Shown here: positions 1 through 6,822 of the stretch, piece by piece
How the letters are laid out: each line of letters begins with the position of its first letter
Position numbering within the stretch: the stretch's first letter is position 1
NCBI GenBank assembly: GCA_005877675.1
Contig: VBNZ01000016.1
Span: 15,179 to 24,852, forward strand
Direction of reading: 5' to 3'
From: Gammaproteobacteria bacterium
Lineage (GTDB): Bacteria > Pseudomonadota > Gammaproteobacteria > Xanthomonadales > Rhodanobacteraceae
Length of the DNA stretch: 9,674 nt
The notes under the pieces: model-generated
Seen by the model: only the letters and a program-made list of their open reading frames with translations
What the model was told of the DNA's origin: nothing
The model's database searches: none
Position numbers and translations under genes: made by a program

Positions 1-1
1 G

Positions 2-1201
2 ACCAATCCATTGCCCGAAATCTGCGGCCGCATCTGCCCGCAGGATCGTCTGTGCGAGCAAGCCTGCACGCTCGAAACCGGCTTCGGCGCGGTAACGATC
101 GGCGCGATCGAGCGCTCGATCACCGACGAAGCTTTCCGCCGCGGCTGGCGACCGAAGCTCGACGAGGTGCGGTCGAGCGGCAAGCGTGTCGCAATCGTCG
201 GCGCAGGACCGGCCGGACTCGCCGCCGCCGACGTGCTCGCGCGTTCGGGCATCGCGGTCGAGGTGTTCGACCGCTACGAAGAAATCGGCGGCCTGCTTAC
301 GTTCGGCATACCACCATTCAAGCTCGACAAGGCCGTCGTGAGTACGCGCCGTGAGGTGCTCGAAGGCATGGGGGTGAAGTTCCGCCTCAACAGTGAAGTC
401 GGGCGCGATGTGGATTTTTCCACATTGGTAAACAATTACGATGCGGTATTTCTCGGCACCGGCGCGTATCTATTCGTCGATGGCCAGTTGCCGGGGCAGG
501 ATCTGCCCGGCGTGCACGCGGCCTTGCCATTCCTGATCGCCAATATGCGGCGCCTGCTCGGCACCGCGACAGAGAATGACGCGCTGCCCGAACTGCTCGG
601 CCGCCGCGTAGTCGTGCTCGGCGGCGGCGACACCTCGATGGATTGCGTGCGCACCTCGGTGCGCCACGATGCCGAAAGCGTCATGTGCGTCTATCGTCGC
701 GACGAAGTCAACATGCCCGGGTCGCGCCGCGAGGTGAAATACAGCCGCGACGAAGGCGTCGAGTTCGTGTTCCAGCGCCAGCCGCTGGAAATTCTCGGCG
801 ATACGAACGGCGTGACCGGCGTGCGCGTCGCGCAGACGCGCCTCGTCGACTCCGCGGACGGCCGCTCGCGCGCGGAAATCGTGCCCGGCACGGAAGAAGT
901 GCTGCCGGCCGACGTGGTGATCCTCGCATTCGGCTTTCTGCCCGAACCGCCCGCGTGGGCGACCGCACAGGGCATTGAATTCGAGCGCAACGGCAAGATC
1001 ATCGTCGGCGGCGTGCAACGCCTGCCGCAGCAGACGACGAATCCAAAAATCTTCGCCGGCGGCGATATGTGGCGCGGCGCCGACCTCGTCGTACGTGCCG
1101 TGCTCGACGGGCGTGAGGCGGCGAAGGCGATCAAGCAGATGTTCGCAGCGCAAGAGTTTGAAGCGCAGGACACTGCGGATACCGCCGCGACAACGGCCTA
1201 G
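2..1201 (+). CDS. gltD: Glutamate synthase [NADPH] small subunit (5'-truncated by window edge)
   Basis: This is the beta subunit of NADPH glutamate synthase. It takes electrons from NADPH via FAD and passes them to the large subunit GltB, which makes glutamate from glutamine and 2-oxoglutarate in the cytoplasm. The frame is open to the window edge, so the TTG at position 11 is internal and roughly the first 80-90 residues are missing. The visible part starts with the second cysteine cluster (GRICPQDRLCEQAC), very close to the enterobacterial GltD sequence. The FAD Rossmann motif VAIVGAGPAGLAAA follows near visible residue 65, then a second nucleotide-binding motif VVVLGGGDTSMDC for NADPH, and the C-terminal FAD motif IFAGGDMWRGADLVVRAV. 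About 20 extra alanine-rich residues follow the family core. gltB is expected just upstream, outside the window. The TAG stop overlaps the stop of the convergent halogenase gene. Related flavoproteins such as PreT share this fold, but the cysteine cluster favours GltD. Confidence 0.93.
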   Translation, partial: TNPLPEICGRICPQDRLCEQACTLETGFGAVTIGAIERSITDEAFRRGWRPKLDEVRSSGKRVAIVGAGPAGLAAADVLARSGIAVEVFDRYEEIGGLLTFGIPPFKLDKAVVSTRREVLEGMGVKFRLNSEVGRDVDFSTLVNNYDAVFLGTGAYLFVDGQLPGQDLPGVHAALPFLIANMRRLLGTATENDALPELLGRRVVVLGGGDTSMDCVRTSVRHDAESVMCVYRRDEVNMPGSRREVKYSRDEGVEFVFQRQPLEILGDTNGVTGVRVAQTRLVDSADGRSRAEIVPGTEEVLPADVVILAFGFLPEPPAWATAQGIEFERNGKIIVGGVQRLPQQTTNPKIFAGGDMWRGADLVVRAVLDGREAAKAIKQMFAAQEFEAQDTADTAATTA

Positions 1202-2793
1202 GCCGCGCGCAGCAAATCCGCTTCTGCGCCCGCATCCAGCGCTGCGAGGACAGGCAGATCGTGCAGCGCGTTCGCGTGCTGCGCGCGCGCCTGTCGCACG
1301 ATTTGCGCGGCGAGTCGCTTTAACAGCTGCGCGTGGTCTTCGATGCGTTGCTGCAACTGTGCGCTGTCGAGTTGATCGCACAGGCCGCGATTCAGTTCGG
1401 CGAACCACGGCAGCTGGTATTGATCGATCATCTGCGCTGCGGTGGCGCCGACATCGCTGCCCGCGACGCGGCGCAGCAGCAGCTGCATCTCGTGATTGAT
1501 TTCATTGCACGCTGCCAGCGGCTCGGCCAGGCGCGCGAACAGCGCCAGATCGGTCAGGCGGCGCTGAAAGAAGAACTGGCATAGCACGCCCCAGTACCAG
1601 GCGTAGTCCCACAACACCTTGATCGGCATCCACTGCGCGTGGCCGAACATCGGATATTGGCCTTCGTACAGTGTGAGCATGTTGCGATAGAAAGAAAAAT
1701 ACAGGCTTTCATACTGCCGTACCTGGCGTGCGAACGCTTCGCCGCGCGCGTCGCGCGCTATCAGGTCGGCGATATACGTGTTGGCGAATGCGATGTAATC
1801 GGTGCCAGGCGAATAGAACGGGTCGAGAAACACGCCGGCGATGCCGCTGATCGCCCAGCGCTGCGCTGAGAACACCTGCTTGCAGCCGTTGGAAAAATGG
1901 CGCTGGAACGCGAAGTCCTGCAACTGGTTCCGCTGCGGTTCTAGCGCGCGATGCAGCTGCGGCTGATGGCGTGCGAACCAGGCCAGCGCCTTGTCGAAGC
2001 TGTTGATCGATTCGAGTGGATGCAGCTTCGCGTCGGCGACGATGCCGACCGAGTGCGAGCCCGACGACAACGGAATCAGCCAGGCCCAATAACCCGGCCC
2101 GCATAGGTGATTGGTTGAACGCCAGCGCTCGGGCGGATCGCAGCGCCGCGCCCAGTCACCGCCGTGCCAGTCGTCGATCGCGATGCGCGCAGAGATGCGA
2201 AACCAGATCGCATTCGCGTCGTGCGCGTTGGTCTCCTCAAGACCGAGCTTGCGCTTGATCAAGCCGATGCGTCCGCTCGCATCGATAAGCCAGCGCGTAT
2301 GCGCGATGCGTTCGACGCCGTCGCGTGCGTAGCGCACGGCATGATCGCCATCGTCCGCTGCAATATCGAAATCGCGCACGCTCGCGCCATCTGAAAATTC
2401 CACACCGAGCGCGCTCGCATGTTCGGCGAGGAAGTTCTCCAGTATCCCGCGATCGAGCTGCCAGGTCGGTGTCGGAAACACGCGGCTCACGCCGAGTTCG
2501 GTGCAGTTATCGAGCGTCTGGCTGCCTTCGTTGAAGAAAAAGCGGAAACCGAATTTGCGCAGCTGGCGCGCTTCGAGGTGATCCTTTAGGCCGAGCACGG
2601 TGTCGAGATAATGCGCGCCGATTTCGACCGTCGATTCGCCGATCTTGAATGCAGCTTCAGGTACCGGATGGCGATTGCGTTCGAGCACGCGCACGCTGAG
2701 CATGGGCAATTCGCGACGCAGCTGGATCGCCAGCGTGAGCCCTGCCAGGCCGCCGCCCATGATCAACACATCGCTGCGATCGGCCTGCGTCAT
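1198..2793 (-). CDS. Flavin-dependent halogenase-like monooxygenase
   Basis: This 531-residue protein resembles FAD-dependent halogenases, which use FADH2 and O2 to make HOCl and chlorinate or brominate an electron-rich substrate. It has the FAD motif GGGLAG (residues 13-18), a KIGES motif (50-54), the halogenase-type WAWLIP motif (236-241, WxWxIP) and DPFYSPG (324-330) near the second FAD contact. Lys80 in RKFGFRF lies where PrnA-type enzymes carry the catalytic lysine; that alignment is by eye. Residues 365-531 are helical with many aromatics and may form the substrate lid. I chose the ATG at 2793 because GGAG lies 6 nt upstream; the in-frame GTG at 2808 has no such site. It follows the MocR-type regulator by 58 nt on the same strand. 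No carrier protein, NRPS, PKS or flavin reductase gene is visible nearby, so the substrate is unknown. A plain FAD-dependent oxygenase is the main alternative. Confidence 0.8.
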   Translation of the reverse strand: MTQADRSDVLIMGGGLAGLTLAIQLRRELPMLSVRVLERNRHPVPEAAFKIGESTVEIGAHYLDTVLGLKDHLEARQLRKFGFRFFFNEGSQTLDNCTELGVSRVFPTPTWQLDRGILENFLAEHASALGVEFSDGASVRDFDIAADDGDHAVRYARDGVERIAHTRWLIDASGRIGLIKRKLGLEETNAHDANAIWFRISARIAIDDWHGGDWARRCDPPERWRSTNHLCGPGYWAWLIPLSSGSHSVGIVADAKLHPLESINSFDKALAWFARHQPQLHRALEPQRNQLQDFAFQRHFSNGCKQVFSAQRWAISGIAGVFLDPFYSPGTDYIAFANTYIADLIARDARGEAFARQVRQYESLYFSFYRNMLTLYEGQYPMFGHAQWMPIKVLWDYAWYWGVLCQFFFQRRLTDLALFARLAEPLAACNEINHEMQLLLRRVAGSDVGATAAQMIDQYQLPWFAELNRGLCDQLDSAQLQQRIEDHAQLLKRLAAQIVRQARAQHANALHDLPVLAALDAGAEADLLRAA

Positions 2794-2820
2794 GCAAAGC
2801 TCCGGCACGTGCTGTGGTGG

Positions 2821-2829
2821 AGTCTAGCA
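2821..2829 (-). promoter_or_regulatory. Possible separate promoter (-10) for the halogenase gene
   Basis: On the minus strand TGCTAGACT has the extended -10 form and ends 27 nt before the ATG at 2793. It lies in the 58-nt gap after the regulator gene. It would allow the halogenase to be expressed apart from the regulator. No clear -35 element is seen. Confidence 0.3.
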
Positions 2830-2851
2830 AGCGCAGCGCGCAAGTGCAGGC

Positions 2852-4348
2852 TTAAGCCGACAGCGCCTCGCGCAGCACCGCAAGTCCGCGTCGCATTTCG
2901 GGCAGATCAACCGCGCCGCAACCAAACACAAGGCCATGGCGCGTCGCGGGACCGCAGAAGTAGCGGCCGAAGGTGTGCAGCTTCACCTGGCGCTCGCGCA
3001 AGCGTTCCGCGATGGCGTCGAGATCGGGCGAGCCGCGCACGCTCGCGGCGATATGCATGCCGTAGTCCGACGGAATCGCTTCGAGCCAGCGCGCGAAGTC
3101 CTCGTGCAGCGCGCGCAGCAGCAGCTGCCGCCGCCGCTGGTAGATCGCGCGCATCTTGCGCACGTGATGCGTCAGGTGGCCTTCGGCGATGAATGCGGCG
3201 ACGCCGAGCTGCACCGGCACTGCGCAATGCCAGTCCAGGCCGTTCTTCGCGGCGATCAGCGTGCGCAGCGCCCACGGCGGCGCGACGATGAAGCCGAGGC
3301 GCAGCGAGGGCAGCATGCATTTGGAAAACGTACCGACGTAGAACACGACATCCGCCGCATCGGCCGTGCGCAGCGCTGCGAGCGCGCTCGTGCCGAAGCG
3401 GAACTCGCCGTCATAGTCATCCTCGACGATGACCGCACCGCGTGCGCGTGCGAACTCGACCAGCGCGCGGCGCCGCCGCGCCGACATCGTCACGCCGAGC
3501 GGAAACTGATGCGAGGGACATACGCAGATCACGCGCACGTCGGCGGGCAGCGCGTCGACGATCAGGCCCTCCTCATCGATACCGACCGGTACGAGTTTTG
3601 CGCCGGCGGCGGCGAACGGCACGCGCATCGGCGGGTAGCCGGGGTCCTCGATCGCAACCACCGTTTCGCCCGGCGTCACGAGCACGCGTGCGATCAGATC
3701 GAACGCCTGCTGCGCGCCCGCGGTTACAAGCACATCCTCAGGGGCGCAGACGACTGCACGGGTCAGCGCTATATGTTTGCCGATCGCCGCACGCAGATGA
3801 TAGTTGCCCTGATTGCCCTGCGGGCTCTTGAACCGCGCGGGCTTGCGTTCGAGTCCGCGCAACTGTTTTGCGCTGACGCGGCGGAATACGTCGAATGGAA
3901 ACAGGCGCGAGTCGACCAGCGCGGGGCGAAAGTCGATCGCAGTGGTCTTCGTGCGCAGCGTCGCCGTCGCGCCGTGGTCGCGCCAGAAACCGAGTGCATC
4001 GCTTACTTCTGCGCGCAGCCAGAACGGATTGAGGCGCGGATCGGGTGGCTCCGCATCGCGGGCCGTCGCAGGCGAGGGCGCGTGCGGCGACAGTGTCTCG
4101 GCGACGTAGGTGCCCGCACCATGACGCGTGACGACATAACCTTCGTGCAGCAGGCGATCGTAAATCTCGCTCGCGGTGTTGCGCGAGACGCCGAAAAAAT
4201 CGGCGGACTTGCGCGTCGGCGGCAGCTTCGCGCCCGCGGTCAGGCGGCGATCGAGTATCGCCGCCTTCAATTGCTCGAACAGCGAGCGCGCGGCATCGCG
4301 CGAACCTTTCGCGGGCAACTCAAGTTCAATTTCGAATAATGGGTCCAT
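2852..4348 (-). CDS. MocR/PdxR-type transcriptional regulator (GntR HTH + aminotransferase-like domain)
   Basis: This 498-residue protein has the MocR architecture. Residues about 20-85 form a GntR-type winged helix (KLPPTRKSADFFGVSRNTAS, then GYVVTRHGAGTYV). Residues about 130-498 form a fold-type I aminotransferase-like domain. The PLP-binding signs are DDYDGEFR (310-317), with the Asp expected to contact the pyridine nitrogen, and the Schiff-base Lys343 in YVGTFSK. Regulators of this class bind PLP or an external aldimine and control vitamin B6, GABA, taurine or other amine metabolism; they often bind direct repeats in divergent promoters. The frame stays open 127 codons further upstream, but family members start just before the winged helix, so I use the ATG at 4348. 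No good ribosome binding site precedes it; a TATCAT sequence ends 13 nt before the ATG, so a very short leader is possible. It lies upstream of the halogenase gene on the same strand and divergent from the methyltransferase gene. Confidence 0.9.
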   Translation of the reverse strand: MDPLFEIELELPAKGSRDAARSLFEQLKAAILDRRLTAGAKLPPTRKSADFFGVSRNTASEIYDRLLHEGYVVTRHGAGTYVAETLSPHAPSPATARDAEPPDPRLNPFWLRAEVSDALGFWRDHGATATLRTKTTAIDFRPALVDSRLFPFDVFRRVSAKQLRGLERKPARFKSPQGNQGNYHLRAAIGKHIALTRAVVCAPEDVLVTAGAQQAFDLIARVLVTPGETVVAIEDPGYPPMRVPFAAAGAKLVPVGIDEEGLIVDALPADVRVICVCPSHQFPLGVTMSARRRRALVEFARARGAVIVEDDYDGEFRFGTSALAALRTADAADVVFYVGTFSKCMLPSLRLGFIVAPPWALRTLIAAKNGLDWHCAVPVQLGVAAFIAEGHLTHHVRKMRAIYQRRRQLLLRALHEDFARWLEAIPSDYGMHIAASVRGSPDLDAIAERLRERQVKLHTFGRYFCGPATRHGLVFGCGAVDLPEMRRGLAVLREALSA

Positions 4349-4505
4349 CAAGCGCCGAATGATAGCAATGCGCAGCGCGTGGCCCAGATAATTTTTCGCG
4401 ATGTGGGCCTTCTGGTGCTGCTGCAGTCGAGCGACCATTTCGTCCGACGCCGCAACGCATTGCGCAGCGCTGTGTCCAAGCATCACCGCAATACTGGAGA
4501 GAGTC
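4349..4505. promoter_or_regulatory. Divergent promoter region between the MocR-type regulator and the methyltransferase unit
   Basis: These 157 nt separate two genes that start away from each other, so both promoters should lie here. Candidate -10 elements are GATAAT (+ strand, about 4385-4390) and TATCAT (minus strand, 4362-4367), neither with a convincing -35 element. A 10-bp direct repeat, TGCGCAGCGC, occurs at 4369-4378 and 4461-4470, each copy preceded by CA(A/T) and followed by a TG..CC-like tail. MocR regulators commonly bind direct repeats, but this word also occurs inside coding sequence in this window, so an operator role is only a suggestion. Confidence 0.4.
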
Positions 4506-5294
4506 GTGGCGCATCGATCATTCAACTTACCCAAACTTATTCTTGCCTGCGCGCTCGCCTGCGCGTTCGCGAGCCAGGCGTTGTCGCGCGATACGGCGAA
4601 TGAGGCACTCAACGCCGCGATCGCCGCAGCGATCGCCGACCCCGCGCGTCCCGCGACAGATACGGTGCGCGACGCCAACCGCAAGCCTGCCGCGGTGCTC
4701 GCGTTTGCCGGCATCAAGGCCGGCGACAAGATCGCCGACTATGCCGTGGGACAGGGCTATTTCACGCGGCTGTTCGCCAATCTGGTCGGCGCGCGTGGTC
4801 ATGTCTATGGCAGCGTGCCGAACACGCTGTACAAGTATCCGAACATCGTCAAAGGCACAGCCGACGTCGAGAGCTACCTCTTCACGCACCCGAATGCATC
4901 GTTGAATTTCGGCGCCGCGCTCGAAGTCGCCAAGTATCCCGAGAAACTCGACGTCTTCTGGATTTCGCAGAATTATCACGACCTGAAAGACAAATTCATG
5001 GGCCCGGTCGACACGGCGGCATTCAACCGTGCAGTGTTCGACGCGCTCAAGCCCGGTGGCGTGTATATCGTGCTCGATCACGTCGCCGCGAAGGGTGCGC
5101 CGGCGGACGTGACCGAGTCGCTGCATCGCATCGAACCCGCGCTCGTGCGCCGTGAAGTCGAAGCGGCGGGATTCAAGTTCGAGAGCGAAAGCAGCGTGCT
5201 GGCTAATCCGGCCGATCCGCATGCGGCCGAGGTGTTCGATCCGTCGATCGTCGGACACACCGATCAGTTCATCTACAAATTCAGACGCCCGTAA
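4506..5294 (+). CDS. Exported SAM-dependent methyltransferase-like protein (COG4798-like)
   Basis: The 262-residue product starts at a GTG preceded by GGAG with a 6-nt spacer. Residues 1-27 look like a Sec signal peptide: basic start, hydrophobic core LILACALACAFA, cleavage near SQALS. The mature part resembles the predicted methyltransferases of COG4798. It has a motif-I-like segment IADYAVGQGYFT (76-87), in which the usual glycine-rich D/E-x-G-x-G is altered to D-Y-A-V-G-Q-G. NYHDL (156-160) and LKPGGVYIVLDH (181-192) follow, then a helix ending in REVEAAGFKFES as in class I enzymes. Periplasmic location is odd because SAM is cytoplasmic, so the catalytic role and substrate are uncertain. 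The next gene begins 16 nt after its stop and probably shares its transcript. Alternative upstream in-frame starts would bury the signal peptide. Confidence 0.8.
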   Translation: MAHRSFNLPKLILACALACAFASQALSRDTANEALNAAIAAAIADPARPATDTVRDANRKPAAVLAFAGIKAGDKIADYAVGQGYFTRLFANLVGARGHVYGSVPNTLYKYPNIVKGTADVESYLFTHPNASLNFGAALEVAKYPEKLDVFWISQNYHDLKDKFMGPVDTAAFNRAVFDALKPGGVYIVLDHVAAKGAPADVTESLHRIEPALVRREVEAAGFKFESESSVLANPADPHAAEVFDPSIVGHTDQFIYKFRRP

Positions 5295-5300
5295 TCCCGC

Positions 5301-5305
5301 AGGAG
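5301..5305 (+). promoter_or_regulatory. Ribosome binding site fixing the start at 5311
   Basis: AGGAG lies 5 nt before the ATG at 5311. It shows that translation of the broken two-domain protein was meant to begin with the signal peptide frame, not with the later ATG at 5345 that opens the frame of the body. Confidence 0.7.
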
Positions 5306-5445
5306 ATGTTATGAGATTTGTTTCACCCAGAACCGTAGCGGCGCTTGCCCTGCTCGGCGCGCTTGGCAGCGTATGTTGCGCACTGCCGGCGCGCGCCGAC
5401 ACTCCCGCCGCACCTGCGGCCGCACCGGCCGAGCGCGATGGCGCA

Positions 5446-5845
5446 CACGACTTCGACTTCAACTTCGGTCTGTATCGAACTGAATGGAACGGTCACTGTG
5501 CGCAAAGTGTGGGGCGGCCGCGCGGCGCTCGAGGAAATCGAAACGGATGGCCCGCAGGGGCATTGGCAGGGCATGTCGATGTTTCTCTACAACTCGAGCG
5601 CGCACCAGTGGAGCCAGACGTTCATCAACAGCAAGTCCGGTGCGTTCGCAGGCGGGCTGATTGGCGGTTTCAAGGACGGTCATGGCGAGTTGTTCCAGTC
5701 GGACACGTTGAACGGCCGCGCGATCCTGGTGCGCGGTACCTGGTCAGAGATCCAGGCGAAATCGCATCGCTATGAAGAAGCCTACTCAATCGACGGCGGC
5801 AAGACCTGGGAGATCGAACTTACAGCGAACAAAACCAAGCTGGCG
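5446..5845 (+). repeat. Domain copy 1 of an internal duplication
   Basis: It begins with HDFDFNFG and ends with DGGKTWEIELTANKTKLA. It shares with copy 2 the landmarks ELxGT, VWGGxA, E-x-N/D-GP, V/L-YN, QWS, INGKA/LNGRA and DGGKTWE. It is about 56 nt shorter than copy 2, nearly all of which is the gap at 5470-5476. The word GGCGGCAAGACCTGGGA is identical in both copies. Confidence 0.75.
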
Positions 5846-5890
5846 GACAGTGAGCCGACGCCGGCGGCCAAAGCCGATCATGATGGCAGC

Positions 5891-6346
5891 CACGAGTTCG
5901 ATTTCGATTTGGGAAACCGGAAGACCCATTCCAGGCGTCTGCTGCATCCGTTGACCGGATCGAACGACTGGGTCGAGTTGGAAGGCACCACCAAGGTGGC
6001 GCCGGTCTGGGGCGGCAAGGCCAATCTCGCCGAGTTCAATGCGAACGGTCCGAATGGCCCGCTCGAGCTCCTGGCGTTGCGCGTGTACAACCCGACGATC
6101 AAGCAGTGGAGCATCAACTTCGCCACGCCGAAAGTCGGCATGCTCGGCGACATACCCGGCGTCGGCGAGGCGCACGACGGCCGCATCGACTTCTACGATC
6201 AGGAGCCGATCAACGGCAAAGCGACGCTGGTGCGCTTTTCGATCTGGGGCATTACGCCCGACACAGCCCAATCCGAACAGGCGTTTTCCGCCGATGGCGG
6301 CAAGACCTGGGAAGTGAACTGGGTCAACAAATACACGCGTCTGGCG
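5891..6346 (+). repeat. Domain copy 2 of an internal duplication
   Basis: This is the intact copy, starting HEFDFDLG and continuing KTHSRRLLHPLTGSNDW, the segment missing from copy 1, through to DGGKTWEVNWVNKYTRLA. The divergence between copies at protein level indicates an old duplication, not a recent tandem event. Confidence 0.75.
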
Positions 6347-6352
6347 CAATAA

Positions 6353-6488
6353 CAAGCCACTGCGCTCGGCATCGCGCGCGCCGGCGGTGCGCGGAATCTT
6401 CACGTACGAGAAGTACGCGCTGATTCCTATGCTGCGGCGTCACGCGACCTGCTTTCGACGTTTCTCAGGCTAACGGTGCTTAGCGTTA
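6353..6488. other. Non-coding stretch between the two-domain gene and its terminator
   Basis: I see no convincing gene here. One small hairpin is present (CGTAC at 6403-6407 with GTACG at 6413-6417). A plus-strand frame without early stops crosses the region but has no start codon with a ribosome binding site and no recognisable motif. Confidence 0.4.
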
Positions 6489-6510
6489 CCCGGGATTCCC
6501 CGGGGTTTTT
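6489..6510 (+). terminator. Rho-independent terminator after the methyltransferase/two-domain unit
   Basis: A perfect 6-bp G/C stem, CCCGGG (6489-6494) and CCCGGG (6499-6504) with loop ATTC, is followed by G and then TTTTT (6506-6510). It lies 137 nt after the TAA of the two-domain gene and points in its direction. Just upstream, GGcTAACG (6468-6475) can pair with CGTTACC (6484-6490), which shares two bases with the terminator stem. Confidence 0.75.
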
Positions 6511-6531
6511 CCTTTACGGTTTTGATCCACA

Positions 6532-6765
6532 TTACGCGGCGCCGTTGCCTGCGCTGGCGCGTGAGTTCTGACGCTGGCGGAACTGCTCGCCGGCAGCGAG
6601 AATCATGCCAGTGATCGTCTCGATCGCGTTGCTATTGCGGCCATCGCCGCCGACCAGCACCTGCTGGCACGACCGGCAATTTGCCTTCGGCGATCGCGCG
6701 CGTGATCTGTGCGGAGATTTCTTGATGTACGCGCCGTTTTCAAGTGTGCGCGCCGCAGCGCATGC
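6532..6765 (-). pseudogene. Decayed 3' end of a probable SPFH/flotillin-family gene
   Basis: Read on the minus strand in three successive frames, this region gives one continuous protein tail. Frame one (from about 6765 to 6722) reads ARTLENGAYIK. After one missing base it continues EISAQITRAIAEGKLPVVP. After one extra base near 6664 it continues QVLVGGDGRNSNAIETITG, then MILAAGEQFRQRQNSRASAG and a TAA at 6532-6534. The pattern helix, I/V-x-P-QVLV-GG-DG, helix, polar tail matches the C-terminal ends of SPFH (stomatin/prohibitin/flotillin) proteins; that match is from memory and only moderately sure. The upstream part is absent: the reading meets stops at about 6785, where the promoter and start of the hydroxylase gene lie. 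Two frameshifts and loss of the 5' part mark it as a relic. Confidence 0.55.
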
Positions 6766-6784
6766 AAGTGAATGATTCAGCGGC

Positions 6785-6790
6785 TAGAAT
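6785..6790 (+). promoter_or_regulatory. Candidate -10 element for the hydroxylase operon
   Basis: TAGAAT within GGCTAGAAT lies 32 nt before the ATG at 6823, giving a leader of about 25 nt. A good -35 element is not evident at the usual spacing (ATGCAA at 6762-6767). The promoter overlaps the edge of the decayed minus-strand gene. Confidence 0.4.
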
Positions 6791-6822
6791 CGGCGCAAGC
6801 GACCAACGCGTGGGGAGAGCCG

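Larger units (their letters stand above)
5311..6352 (+). pseudogene. Secreted two-domain protein of unknown function, disrupted by a frameshift
   Basis: Translation starts at an ATG with AGGAG 5 nt upstream and gives a signal peptide (MRFVSPRTVAALALLGALGS, ending near ALPARA). An Ala/Pro-rich linker and HDFDFNFG follow. After position 5469 this frame loses similarity and runs on to a stop at 5775. The rest of the protein continues in another frame, from ELNGTVTV at 5477 to the TAA at 6350-6352. The product would be two similar domains of about 150 residues (5446-5845 and 5891-6346), each starting H-D/E-F-D-F and ending in DGGKTWE..K-x-T-x-L-A. Between G and E the second copy has 20 codons while the first has 7 nt, consistent with loss of about 53 bp. 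I do not recognise the family with confidence; the layout suggests small exported beta-rich domains. It is the second gene of the methyltransferase unit. An assembly or sequencing error is the alternative to true inactivation. Confidence 0.75.

Noticed and set aside
470..1408. 312-codon minus-strand frame across the gltD end
   Set aside because: It is antisense to gltD and overlaps the halogenase in another frame, with low-complexity composition and no recognisable domain.
2936..4339. 467-codon open frame opposite the regulator gene
   Set aside because: It is arginine- and alanine-rich, shows no motifs and lies antisense to a clear MocR-type gene; such frames are common in GC-rich DNA.
4349..4729. 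N-terminal extension of 127 codons in frame with the MocR-type regulator
   Set aside because: The extension overlaps the divergent methyltransferase gene and its ribosome binding site, and family members start just before the winged helix. It appears to be an open frame by composition.
5345..5476. ATG at 5345 as the real start of the two-domain protein
   Set aside because: The translated leader is a Pro/Arg-rich shadow of the signal peptide frame, with no ribosome binding site. The signal peptide and AGGAG point to 5311 and a frameshift.
6403..6417. Small hairpin CGTAC-GAGAA-GTACG
   Set aside because: A 5-bp stem without a T-run or conservation evidence is expected by chance.
6360..6570. 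Stop-free plus-strand frame after the two-domain gene
   Set aside because: It crosses the rho-independent terminator, lacks a start with ribosome binding site and shows no protein motif.
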